A stretch of 64,000 bases of DNA from Mesaphorura yosii (lineage: Eukaryota; Arthropoda; Collembola; Poduromorpha; Tullbergiidae), in contig WIXG01000147.1 of the NCBI GenBank assembly GCA_009869945.1, positions 1-64,000 of the forward strand, in the 5' to 3' direction. The position numbers and the translations under genes were made by a program. This document shows, in pieces, positions 21,396 to 33,591 of this stretch (positions are counted from its first letter, which is position 1; the number at the start of each line of letters is the position of its first letter). A model generated the notes under the pieces. The model saw nothing but the letters and a program-made list of their open reading frames with translations. It searched no databases and was not told the DNA's origin.

Positions 21396-23578
21396 CTACG
21401 ATTCCGTAGCTGGAGGAATATTCGGAGCTGGACCTGGAGGCAGAGGCTGTGTTTCATCAGGCTTTAGATTTATCAAAGAAGTTCCAACTTCTTTAGACTG
21501 TGGCTGTGATTGTTGCTGCTGTGCCCTTTCCAGTTGTTTTAGCAGTCTTGACGCACGGTCTTTTTCGGGTCGAGGTTGTCTGCGGATTCGTTCCCCGACA
21601 TGTGGGCGTCTGATTGGGCGCCGAATATGCCACTCTTTGTGCTTCTTCAGACTCCCAGTTTGTGTGAAACCCATTCCGCAAATGTCACACATGAACGGCT
21701 TTTCGCCAGTGTGGATAAGCAAATGGCGTCTGAGAGTATATTGTCTGTGAAACTTCAGGGGACAATGTGGACACTGAACTTTTCTGATTCCGGTGTGAAT
21801 CATTTCATGCCGACTAAGGTCGTTGCTGCCTGTGAATGCGTGACCACAAAACTTGCAGACGTATGGCTTAATTCCTCGATGAGAGTTGACGTGTCTCTTG
21901 TAGCTCCCTAAAGTAAAAAATAAGTTCCATATTGAGAGCAAACGAATAATTTAGAAAATTTTGTCGCAATTTTATACTTACCGGACAAGTAGAAACTTCG
22001 TCCACAATCTGCGCAAAGATATCGTTTCTTCTTTCGGTGAACATTTGCGATGTGATTCACAAGGACTGGTTTTTGTGTGAAGGCCTGGCCGCATTCATTG
22101 CACTTGAACGGTCTCAATCCACGGCAACTGTTGATATGTGTGTTGAGTTTGCTCTTGATGTCGAACACTCTTCCACAATCTGGGCAGGGAAAATTGGCAT
22201 CCTCTTCCAGTTTCACTTCTTTCAATAGAAAACGGCGTCTGAAGGCAGATCTCTCAGCTGAAGCTTGCTGCTTCCGAAATTCACGGGTAGCTGCTTCTTC
22301 AGGAGAAGGATGCTTCCAAATTCGGTGACGGTTCAATACACCCCGCCTGCAAAAGGACTTTTTACACAGTTCACAGACATACCGACGGTCAGATTCGTGT
22401 TTTCCAAGATGAGTTAATTCGTGTCTGGCTAACTTCTTCTTGTTGACAAATGGCTTTCCACAAGTCGGGCAAGGCACTGACAATTCTATTATCGATTGAA
22501 CACCGGTTGGCGGCTCATGATGCTTCACGTAATGTTGCGCCAAATATTCTGCTCCTCTGAATGGACGCCTGCCTTCCGGACACAGCTTGCAGTGAAATTC
22601 AGTCTTGTCAGTTGACAGCTTCGGTTTGGAGAAACTGACTTGTGTGCTGCTGAATGCCCTTGCAGGCTTGCCCACTCTACTGATACCGGAACTGTCGAAG
22701 TGATTTATTTTCATGTGCATGATTAGTTTGTCTCCTCGGGAAAAGGTTTCCGCACATTTGGAACACGAGTACGGTTTCACCCCAGAATGTAGGAAGTAAT
22801 GCCGAATCAAATCTTTCTTGTGACAGAATTGCTTGGGACAATCAGGACAAAGAAACTTGCCAGTCGATGGGTCTTCATGAACATCGCCAAGAAGCTCCTT
22901 GGATTTGTTCACCAGTTTAGGGTTCGGTGCGATGATAATGGGCTGTTCGTTTTCGGTAAATGAAAATCGGCTATCATCCGGAGTTAGGTTGAACTCACTA
23001 TCATTGGTGTGGCCTGTTGCATTAGGCTTCGATTTCTTTGGCGAGCGTTTGCGATTTGTGATGCTCCGAGTAGCAGTCTGCTCAGTCTTTGCCATCGTGG
23101 TATTGGTATCGCCCAAATCGGCAGTGAACAACCCGGACCAATCTCCTCCAGAATCGTCAAACATTTCAGATGTGGGACCGAAGTCCAGCTCTTCTTTAAC
23201 TACAAAAGTCGTTACTGCATCAATCCCATCGAAATGCGCATTCGGGAATGGACCTAAGGGAAGTCATTAACAATTAACTTAATGAGTACAAAGCTTGCAT
23301 TTCTGACCACTTCTGCACCTATAATTTATTATTTTTAGCTTACCATTTCCGGATGCAGCCTTCTGTTCTAAATCGGATACTGTTGCGCACAATTTGCTCA
23401 GTTCATACTTCATCGTATTAAGCTTTCCGTCTATGGTTCCGACCCGAGCATTCAGACCTTCCAAGAGCGCTGGGAATCCAAGGCAAGTGGAGAGCTTCTG
23501 ATCCATGTCCATTAGTTTGTCGTATAACCACCGGATCTCTGCTTCACCCCAAACACACGAATCAGGCGAAGTGTTCAT
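21396..23578 (-). CDS. C2H2 zinc-finger protein with eleven fingers and N-terminal coiled coil
   Basis: Exons 23578-23344, 23253-21982 and 21907-21396 (phase 1 at both joints) give 672 residues. Exon 1 encodes a predicted coiled coil (DGKLNTMKYELSKLCATVSD). An acidic linker and a Lys/Arg patch (TNRKRSPKKSKP) precede eleven C2H2 fingers. Finger 1 starts FLCPDCPKQFCHKKDLIRH, and the last is FMCDICGMGFTQTGSLKKH. Finger 6 uses Cys in place of the final His (HINSC). Finger 3 is lengthened between Cys and His. The intron at 21981-21908 cuts finger 8 after YLSG. HTGEKPF-type linkers occur only near the end. The tail is Gln/Pro-rich. Likely a DNA-binding nuclear regulator; no orthologue assigned. Confidence 0.87.
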
Positions 23579-23969
23579 TGTTAATGATTATAAGACCGAA
23601 GCGATAAAGACGTGGATTCCTAATTAACGCCTGCCTTCTGCGGGATTGCCAATAGGTGCACCAGGAACTAAATGGTCTTTATCTTCGTCTTTGCCATAAA
23701 ATATTAGATTTCAGCTTTCGCTGCAAACACTTTAGCTTTCACCATCTTCTTATTGCTTGTTTACATTTTTGAATTTTGAGGCGTCTTTGCTTTGAAGTTT
23801 TCTCAAGTTTCAGTCTCAAGCCTTTTCAATGATCAGAATTGCAGAATTGCTCGATAAGATATGGCACATTCATTTATTTTTCAAAAGTGGACCCGACACG
23901 ACAGAGAAATATCAGACGGCTGTTAAATTAATATCTTCACATTATCGATCATCGCGTGTATCTCGACCT
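23579..23969. other. intergenic
   Basis: 5' flank of the zinc-finger gene and 3' end of the membrane-protein gene. Nothing else identified. Confidence 0.45.
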
Positions 23970-24784
23970 TCAAGTCGGTTTTACGCCCTTAACCGGTGTT
24001 TTGGAGCGCCTTTTGCTTCTTGTTGTTCGAATGCTCTCCGATTTGTCCCCATCATCCACGAGGAGTTGCTTACTCTCTTTCCTGCCACCGGAGCCTTTCT
24101 TCCAGAAATAGAGAGCGTATAAGATGAGCGCCAAAAGAGGCAGCCCAGTGAAGGAAGGGCCGGCAATCGTGAAATTCGCGAATGCTCCGTAATTTGATGG
24201 GGGCTCAATTGTATAATGAACCAAACCGAAAAAGGCACCGCCAAAGTAGAAAAAACTGTTCAGCACGATACTTGAGCGGCTCTCTGCGATTTTATTGTCG
24301 AACACAGCTTGGAGGAGGCGTTTGATCGCGAAGTAGCCATTTGTCGTAATGAGTATATTGGCGTATGTGGCCAGCTCCATTTCCACAATGAAGTACTTTT
24401 GATAAGCCCATTTCGGCTCGTGGTAGTAAACAGGTCTAAGGACGAGACACATTTAGGTCTTGCTATGTAATATAACAATACCAAGCAGATGTACCTGTAA
24501 TTGTGATCGACCAAATGGGAGCTCCGAATTGCGTTGTTCACTAAATACAAAACGAATACGGTCGTCAACAACCACAGTGGGCTGGCAAGCGATTTCTGGC
24601 GCTGTTTCAGAATGGTGGATCGTCGTTCCAAGTATTTGAGTGTAATTAGGACAGTTGGAATCAAGTACATCAAAAAGTCAGCCAACAAGTAGGCACCGCG
24701 TAACGGAGTCGTGCGCCGGTACTCGCCTCCTTCGTCAATCAACATTACTTTCCCATACGTTGAAATACCGTAAGTCGCCGGCAT
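23970..24784 (-). CDS. multipass membrane protein, unknown
   Basis: Exons 24784-24495 and 24435-23970 (phase 2, 59-bp intron) give 251 residues. Four or five hydrophobic segments are visible: AYLLADFLMYLIPTVLITL, LWLLTTVFVLYLVNNAI, a weaker one at ELATYANILITTNGYFAI, SIVLNSFFYFGGAFFGLVHY, and LPLLALILYALYFW. The C-terminus is hydrophilic and basic (RTTRSKRRSKTPVKGVK), probably cytosolic. Two short introns and intact frames over the whole length support a real gene. I do not recognise the family and give no function. Confidence 0.7.
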
Positions 24785-25641
24785 GTTGTAATCGCCTATT
24801 ATTTTAACGCTAACTACTTTTCAGTGGATCCTGGAGTGCAGACCGCAGAAATGCAAAAGATTTGTACTGGACCAAGGCCAAAGCACTTTTGCCGCGCGCA
24901 CTGTAACCACTTGCAAACTCATTCACAGCGACTGCCTGATGTCAATTTACTTTGTCCATGAAACGAACATGAGAGCCAGTAATTGGCCAAGATTTATCTG
25001 CTTGCCAAACAATGATCAAGCTCTCGATCAAATCTTAGGTCAAGGACCAACAAATTTCTTATTCCAGTTGGACATTTTCATTTGATTACACCTTTATGCT
25101 ACGCACTGCAAAGAAACCCTCGCCACCTGTCAAAGTGCATAGTTTACGGCCTGGAAATTCGACACCCATCAAGAAGCATAAGCACTCTACTTGCTATTGA
25201 TTTAAATGTAGGTGTAGTTTTGTCATTCGATCAATAAGTGTCTGAACTTTTCAGCAGAGTTCTTAACTCGTTTAACGAAAAGGTTGGCTACAAAGGAAAT
25301 TTTCCAGGATGCAATCTCGAGTGCATGACACAATAGGCAAGACTGTTTGGAGTTTGTTACTTGCACCTTGAATTGGGTTAAATTACATGTAGTACAACAA
25401 TAAATTGTGAAGTTCTTAAGTAATTTTTCTTAATTTCGATAAAAATAGCACATTTTGAAGGGGCAATATCTCATCAACCTGACTTCATGCGCAATCATTA
25501 GACTCGGGCAGTGACTTGATTGAATTCTTAATTAGTTATTGTTTTCGCTTTTCCTACTCGTATTTGCGAAGAAAATCTTGCCTAAAATGACTCAGCAGCA
25601 ATGATACAGACTTTTCGTAGTAAATAACTCATTTATGATAA
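24785..25641. other. intergenic
   Basis: AT-rich; nothing identifiable beyond the 5' flank of the membrane-protein gene. Confidence 0.4.
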
Positions 25642-26856
25642 GATGGAACTGGAATTCGAGAGCACTAACGTGATTCAGATCGAAGAAGAATGCGGAGATG
25701 TAATGCAATGAAAGAAGTTCGTGTCCTTGGAAGATTGCAGATTGCACTGTTAAGGTAAGCAGTGGATGAGTTTTAGTGGGAATAAATTTAATTTTATTCA
25801 GTGAATTTGAGATACCGAAGATACACCATTATTTTTTCTTCATAGCAGTTTGCTATCCTTCTTGGTAAGTGCCATTCTTCAGTGTGCCACTCTTCAGTGT
25901 GGATAATAAATTCAATAAACTTCGAAAGTTCGGATCAACGACTACCCTAAGACATTCACAGCAATGTCAAAGTATAATTTTCACCTCTGCTTCAAATTGT
26001 TCAGCTGGAAAAGGATCGTCATCTTAGAAAGTTTCATGACATCAAGCACTGGTTCCAGTGCTCATACAGGGGAAGAATAGATCAGAACTTGGAAAACCAC
26101 ATAAACTCTGTGCACTTGAAGAATCGTTTCAAATGTCAATAATAATATTGCGTCGATGACATTTTCACTCGTGAGAATCTACTTCATCATGTGAATACTA
26201 TGCATTCAGGCAATTCTGATCACTTAATACGGAAGTGTGAATTTGATGGGTACGAAATTAGCTGCAGAAGTCGGGAAAAATTGGCCAGACATGCAAGGAC
26301 ACATACAGGCGAAAAAACTCCTCCAGGAGTTTGGCGTGAAGTGCTCGAAATTTCCTCGAGGAGGCATACCAAAGATAAACCACCATTCAAGTGCTATTCA
26401 GCCGACTGTACGTTTCGGTCTCATAGAAGAGACCTTCTGAATCGCCAAATCCGTAGAGTACACCCTCACTTACGATCGACGCTTAAACTGAAGTCTGGTG
26501 CTACAACAGAAGCAAAAGAAGCGGCTCAATACTACGTGCCGTACCCTTTCTGCAAGCGCAAATACTACAAGTTTGGTTTGGAAGACCATTTGAGGACACA
26601 CACTAAAGAAAGATCATTTGCATGCCAGCACTGAGATTATCGCAGGAACCATCACACTGCAATTTGTCTGCACTTGCGACGACTTCACACCGAATTAAGC
26701 CGACTTCATGCGCTGAGTATGGGAAAACTTTCAGATCGGAGGATCATGTGAAAGACCATTTTAAGAGGTGCCATTTATTCAAGAAAGACCCGGGACGATT
26801 CAGAAAGTACACGCAGAAAGCACGCACGCACGTGTGCGTTGCAGAAAGCGGATGCT
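25642..26856 (+). pseudogene. decayed C2H2 zinc-finger gene
   Basis: Fragments of a multi-finger protein appear in order on the plus strand but in broken frames. ATG at 25642 opens MELEFESTNVIQIEEECGDV and soon stops. From about 26005, HWFQCSYRGRIDQNLENHI and NSVHLKNRFKCQ precede stops. From 26191 the frame reads KCEFDGYEISCRSREKLARH, FKCYSADCTFRSHRRDLLN and YKFGLEDHLRTHTKERSFA, then ends CQH-TGA-DYRRNHH, where a Cys codon has become a stop. Zinc ligands are lost: Cys to Tyr in EFDGY, His to Gln in LLNRQIRR, and Cys missing in YVPYPFC. A last piece, TSCAEYGKTFRSEDHVKDHF, is in another frame. No functional protein is likely. Confidence 0.8.
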
Positions 26857-26899
26857 GAGCATTCCCCGTCTCCTACGACACTATTCTATTAAACACAAG

Positions 26900-29800
26900 A
26901 TTGATTTAAGTCCGGACGTAATCTTACCTGATGTTGATTGTAAGTCTAGCATAATTTGTACTAAACAAGACAATCACGACTTGTAATAAACTTTCCACGA
27001 TGTGCAGTGTATCGATTTGACGACAATAAAGCTGCAATTAGTGAATGCATCTTCAGGAACAAAAGAGTTCATTTCATTGAATCACAGTACAATTAAGCAC
27101 TTGAGCTTAATTAATCATGCGAGCTTGCGATTGATTAAAAGAGGTCTTGGGGTGCTCATCCAGTCAATCAATGATCTGAAACTTGAGAAGAGTCGATCTT
27201 GCGAGTGATGCGCGAGAGTGGCAATGGAAGCTTTAATGTATTTTTTGTCTACTAAGCAGAAAAAGTATCCTGCAGTGCGAATCACGCAAGGTTTCTCTTC
27301 AAGTCAGTCATCGGACAAAAGCCTGACACAAATTGACGGGGCTGGCCACCGACGACCGACCCATCTCGAGTCCATTCTTTCTCTTTGGGGCTCATTGAAT
27401 CGAAGACGAGTATCGAAGAAGAAACAAAGCATCGGTAATCGCTGGTTAAAGTACAACTGGTGAATTGGTATTCGAATCCTTCTCGTCGCTCGCCCATAGA
27501 TTCTTTGAATTCCGCTTCACTTTTATGATCCACGTCCCGATCGACGAAAATCCTTTTGTCCTTTGTTTTTCTAAAACAAGACCCAGAGCCAGAGTACCAA
27601 CCGCCAACCACAGCACCCATGACTATTAACACACAAAACTACATTCACACGTAGACCGAACGCCTATAATTTATGCATGAACACTTTTGGCCTATTTTTG
27701 CGTACTTATTAGCAGTTAGTCGTACATATTAATATTAATAGCAGCAACACCGTCAGCAGTGGCACTGTCTTAATATTAACAAGTGGATGTGTTTTTTGAC
27801 ATTTTTACATCTTTTCTTTCATGAGATGAGTGCTGGCAATTAATGCCTATGTCAGCGTTGAGTGCTGGTGCTGGCACACCTGATAAATCGACACCGTCGC
27901 ATCAGACGCCGAATTACTGTAGCAAGTAGGACGTTGCATACAAGAATGTGATACATCGTCGCTGTAAAGCAACAATAAACATGCGAATAATCAAGTTAAT
28001 TATATACACAACGCGTTGCAGCGGCTGCAGATAACAATTCGGCTATTCAGCCTGTTATTAACCTTTTTACTGCTCGGCTGTGATCCGTATCATTTCGCAT
28101 GCAGAATGCAAACTGCCACTTCGAATTCGAATCGAATTGCAGGCTGCTCAAGACTTTGCCCGAGTTATCTGTTTTTAATCACTTTTCTCTCTCGCGTGTG
28201 AGTATTTATGCCATTTGCGAATTCATAACTCATAACAGCACGAACTCCGCCGCTTCACGCTGCTTTGAGCATCAACACGAACATGCGCCTCATGTTCGTA
28301 GTCGTAAAGTAAAAATTTTGATCTGTTCTGTGTCTAAGAGTCTGCGTCTGTCGAATCCTGCCACGTTGCGTCGAGCATCTTCTTCATGCTCCTTGAACTC
28401 GTTCTCATTACAATCACTTCACTCTGTACTCGCAGTAGTCAGTCTTGTTGTTGAAACAATTGTAACAATGAGTTGCTAAAAATTATGAATCTGTGAATAG
28501 CCACACAATTAATATGCGTGCCTCGAAGTGGCGTACTGTTGTGGTTAAGTAGGAAGAAAAATCCAATAGGCCCCAATCAGTGGGAGTAAAAGTGAAGTTC
28601 CTGCCAACCGCTAGCACGTGCACTTGAAAAAGTCAAACATGCAAAGCGCAATGCAGAAATGCAAAAATTAATGAGCCAATTGCTGTAAACTTTCAGTTTT
28701 GCCGTACGCGTATTTTTAGCAAGCCAATACGAACGGCCATAGTGCCTTTATGTAAATATGAGTATGTAGGTGAGTCCGGTGATTAAAATTTATGAACTTT
28801 AACATTACAAGTACTTGCAAGTCGTAAACGAAAGTTTTCGCGTGCATTTGCCTATTGTTGATTGTAGCACCTTTTCTGTTGCCCGCTATTTTTACCCCTG
28901 CGTTGTTTTAATAGGAAAACTTGATCTCACGTTGATCTTTTTGCTTTCAGGTTCATGTCGATCCGTAGTTGATGGATTAGATTGATTAAATGATTGCTTG
29001 ACTTGCCGCAAATTGATTAAGTTGTACGGGCTGCCTGCTTGCCCGCGTGCATCCGTAAAAGGAGTGCACGTCGTGTATAAGCGCTTATCGTTGTAATTGT
29101 AAATTGATTCATTATTGCACCACATTCCTGTGCCGGAGTTTGCTTGCATTGAATTGCTAAACACGGTTTACAAGTTTGGATTGAATTGGCAATGCCATGC
29201 GCAGTGCGAGGTGCATGTTAATGAATATTTATGGCGATGCCATTTTCTTTTCCTACTTTTCACTGCAGCGTGTACGTGTCGGTATTTAGCATTTGGCTTT
29301 TGGCAGGTTCACATCATAATTTAGAATGATGACGATGGACGCGGCGACGACCATGGCGAGGCGGTAAGGATGCCCATTTAACCCAATGGCTACTGGCAGT
29401 GACAATGCAATGCACTGAATTGCCTAGCAGATTACATCGAATGAATGGCACATGACACTCTACGACTACGACTGCGACTAAGGCATGCATGGCTGAGACC
29501 TTTCAGAGTCACAATGCGTCATAATTTTCATCGCGATGCTGATGCAGGCACGACAGAGACAAGCAAACAATTAAAAGAAAATTGTGCTCATGTGTTGACG
29601 AAACTTATGGTAATTTAGGAAAGTGCCACCGGGAGGTTGCAAATAAACAGGATACGCAGTTTTACAACGCCCTCGTGGCCACGCAATAATTAAGAGTTTA
29701 TGTTCTCAGAGAGGAGCTTGGAAATGACGAATAAATTCATTTTTGCTGGGATTCCGTTTACATTTTCCGTATTCGAGCGAGAAATGGTACTAAGAAACAA

Positions 29801-32800
29801 GTTTGAGGTTTGTGTTGGTTAGCTTCAGCAAGGCATTCAGGGTTAAATTCTGTGAAATCTTTCGACTGCTTGGATGCCATTCTTGTGCTGATTTTTGGAA
29901 CCGAAGCCGAGCCGGATATGGATCAAGCAAGACGCGGTGCGGTGTCAGTGTGCCAAGCAGCAGGTCGAAGCACCATATGCACACTAGATAGGCAAGGTTC
30001 AAGTTCAAGGGCTTGTTTATTCCTCATAATTTGAATTTGGTCATTACTCATTTCAGGCAACTTGAGAATTCTGTGAATTTGCAAAGGAATGTTCTGCGTT
30101 AGCGATTCCCAATTCACAATCTGTACACTTTGAACCAAAAACCTCCAAACTCGGTTCATGGCGGAGGAGCATGCACCCTGATGAATTTTTCATGAGTTGG
30201 AGTAATTTATGATGTAACCCACCACGCAATAACAATATGGACTATGAGTTATGTTATGGCGTTGATGAGTAAATGAATGCGTACAAGTGTGAGTAGGAAG
30301 TAATCGTATAATTATTTATAATGACAGTTACAGCAATACGAAAGGTGTGTATGGATCGTTTAACCAATAAATTACGTTTGCGTTCAAAAATGATTTCAAC
30401 CCAGTCTCAGCCAGGCTTCGAGTGCATGATTCACAATTTTAAACCTCAACGCACAATTTACGATTTGCAATTTATTACACAACCGCTGCACAAAACACAA
30501 CACAGCTAATTCGATTTCGGGTCATTGTATTTATTATTTTTTCACGATGGCCCACAGACACGTAAGCGATGTAATTGTGGGTGGTTGTGATGAAAAGGGT
30601 TAAAGGGTCAAGAAACCATGCGAGATGCAAGACGCAATTTACGACTTCATGGCCGTACCGCACAAATTGAATTAAAATTGGCAATCGCAATGAATGGCCG
30701 AGGGCCTGAATAAGTTATTAAGCATGAATTGTGAATTGCGGCAAAAACTCGTGTTTGGCACGAATTGCCGTTAGAATCAATGTTAAACGTAAGTTGACTT
30801 GATTTGACTTGGCTCCTGCTTTCAACTGCCCAACTACCGTCTCGTAGTCGCTTGGAGTCAATTTGTAGCTTGACAATTTAATAATTCAGGCCTGCCTGCC
30901 AGCAATTTAGCTACGAGTTTGGACCTTGACTTCTGAATTCTGATTTCTCTTGTAAAAAAGGATTTCTGTCATTTCTATTCTGGTTCTGCCAGTTTTCCCG
31001 TAAAATCTTGGCCCATTTCGAATGTGTGCAATTGCAATTTTTTGCTTGCTATGCGTGTAAGTGTCCACTGTCATTGTCACTGTCACCCAGCAGCGGGCTC
31101 TCAGAATACAAATTCGTACAAGGGTCCCATGCGAACAGTGAAGTAACTTTTGATCGCTTGCGTAATAAATCCTTCGGTTGTGGTTTTGAGGTTAACTTAT
31201 AAACATTGCAGAGTCAGCCGCAACAGCTACGGCAATTGCAAAGTTGGTTAACTTGTCTAAAAACTGGTTTCAGATTCAGCCCGATCTGTGATTTGCTCTG
31301 TCGTACACCTGCTGGCTGAGATAATCTCTGGGATGATCTTCCTAATCTGTACGAATACTTGATCACCTACTTTTCCTGCTGTGAGATAATACGGCGTGGC
31401 ATGGCATGAATTGTCAAAAATTACAAGTTTTGTAAGTGTTATTACATAAAGTCATTATCGCATTGTTTTATGCAATGAACTCGGCTGTCGACCGGCTCGC
31501 CACATAATGGATCCAGTTTCCACCTTGGCAAGTCGGACAATACATGACAATTATGCAGGTTTTGCCCTCAAAACCGCCGACATGGAATATTGGGGTTGAA
31601 AGAGCGATTGCGATTTGGGACTCTTGAATGCCCAGCACGGGTTGAGCCTTAACCCATAAATGTGCCAATGTGCGGTGTAATTGTTGTGGGTGTGATTTAA
31701 TCGCTTTTTGCCTGTCACGAAGTCGTAAACTAAGCGATGAAGGATGGTCACCTGTTCGCTGTAACAATTCGGATTGACCCACTTATCTTGACAAGGCTCA
31801 AAAGCTTCAGATTGCGGAAAATGCTTGATTGGCGAAATTTTATCGGCGACCAGTCACCTACCACAAAGTGCTCGTTTAACCAAGGTAAGAATTGAGAGTG
31901 CGATCGAAGACGAAGCGAGTCGTGAAGTGGTTTATTTGTGTTTGCTAAATTGATGTAAATTGGCTTGGGCTTGAGACAAATTAAGCCAACATACTCTCGT
32001 ACACCGAGGCTGACTCGGACTTGGGACAACGACTTCTACGAAGGCGAGTGCAATCGCACAGCGCACCTGTCCAAATCCAATACACGCTTAGCACACGCAT
32101 ACTTGACTCAGATTTCCAAGACCCACGACTCAGACTTCGTCCCGTCACGTCAGTGAGTGCCGCCGTGTAAATAATTACAAATTACCAATAACGAAAGTCA
32201 CGTACTCGTACGCGTTCGTGTACCGGGACAAAAGTACGTACACGAATGAATGAATGAGGCTCTTCACTTGCTGTCCTATTCGCATTTTTCGCATGTATGT
32301 TCTCATGCAGTGCTTTTGTTGGGTTGTTTTTCTCTCGCCAGGAAAGCGGTCCAAGTCGTAAATTGAAAAGAATCGTAAAATAAGATCAAAAGTAATCTCC
32401 ATTATTGCTGCTACCAATACAATGCAGAGTACAAAATCCTTTTTGCAGCGTCTCGCAACGAAAGGAGACGTCTCTCTTTCTTTGTGCCCAGCAACAAAGT
32501 ACGCTGCGCTACGCGACACGATGTGTTCGTGTACGTCATTTAACAATGAGCATTTAAATGCCTGCCCAATCTTTGTATCATCATCTCAGACGTGTGTGCA
32601 TGTCTCATCTTCATCTTCGCCAATCGACATGCATGCAACTGAGTCTTGGGTCCTTCTTTCTCTCCGCACTGCTCACCATCACACTATGATAATAACGGTC
32701 AGTAGGTTTCTGAGCCTATAACAGGAAATAAAGCAAACAGACGTGAAAGGCGAATGGCGAAACCTGTTTTAATCCCTGCAGAAGATCTTGAATATTTTGT

Positions 32801-33591
32801 GCAAAAAATTCGTACAATTTGAGCCCATTAAGAAGACTCATCGTGAAAATTCATCTTACATTTTTGGTGAGATCTGCCATGCAAGCGGATCGTACGAGTA
32901 TGAGTAAAGTGCAAGGTGGTTTCTCCACCGCATGAGACTCGCATACAATTTGGTTGCTCCCAAGCGTACCTGAAGTTGTTTCAAAGTGCATCTTTGGTGA
33001 GTTTTGCACAAGAATGCATGGTGTTCAGGTTTAATCGCTGCCGTTCAAGTTCGAGACCCAAACTCGCAGTCAGTCTTCATTCATTTCTTGGCAATTGCAA
33101 TTAACTTCAATGCAGTGGTCGTCAACAATGTAGCTGAAACTGAAGCCGTAGCCTCGCCATTGTTTGTGTACTGTGTGGAGTAGAGATCATGAACTGCAAA
33201 AGTTACTCAACAACTTTGATCTCTGGTTGTTGTACTGCCATGCCATGCTGGGCTTTGACATTCAGCATCCCAAACCGAACCAAACAACAAGAAGCCCAGT
33301 CGTTTTTTGCACAACAATGAGTAAAATCCTGGTTTGAAATATTTTGGTGTCAGCAGTGATTACTTGATTCTGGCCGCGTCAGTTTTATGCAATCGTGCTT
33401 CGTGTAATCGTGATCGACCAGTGGCCGTTTGGTGTTTACTTGGTCAACTGAATTAGTGCAGTGTTTTACAGTGTAGTGGTTGTGAAATGCATGCCTGAAT
33501 CTGAATGCCATTGCCCAGATGAAGAAGGTTCCGGGTCCACAGCACTAATTGCTCGCTAAGCATGGAAACTCAACGCAAGCGTCAATAAAAT
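26900..33591. other. 6.7-kb stretch without a supportable gene
   Basis: Short open frames lie on both strands; the longest are 27282-27632 minus (116 codons) and 32175-32546 minus (123 codons). They lack partners, family motifs or convincing codon character. The sequence is AT-rich with scattered simple runs. It lies directly upstream of the large CPAP1-like gene and may hold its promoter, non-coding 5' exons and enhancers; I cannot place any of them. No tRNA or rRNA was recognised. Confidence 0.4.

Noticed and set aside
27282..27632. 116-codon minus-strand frame
   Set aside because: No family, no partner exons, no clear codon bias; probably chance.
32175..32546. 123-codon minus-strand frame
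   Set aside because: Composition looks random and no motif is visible.
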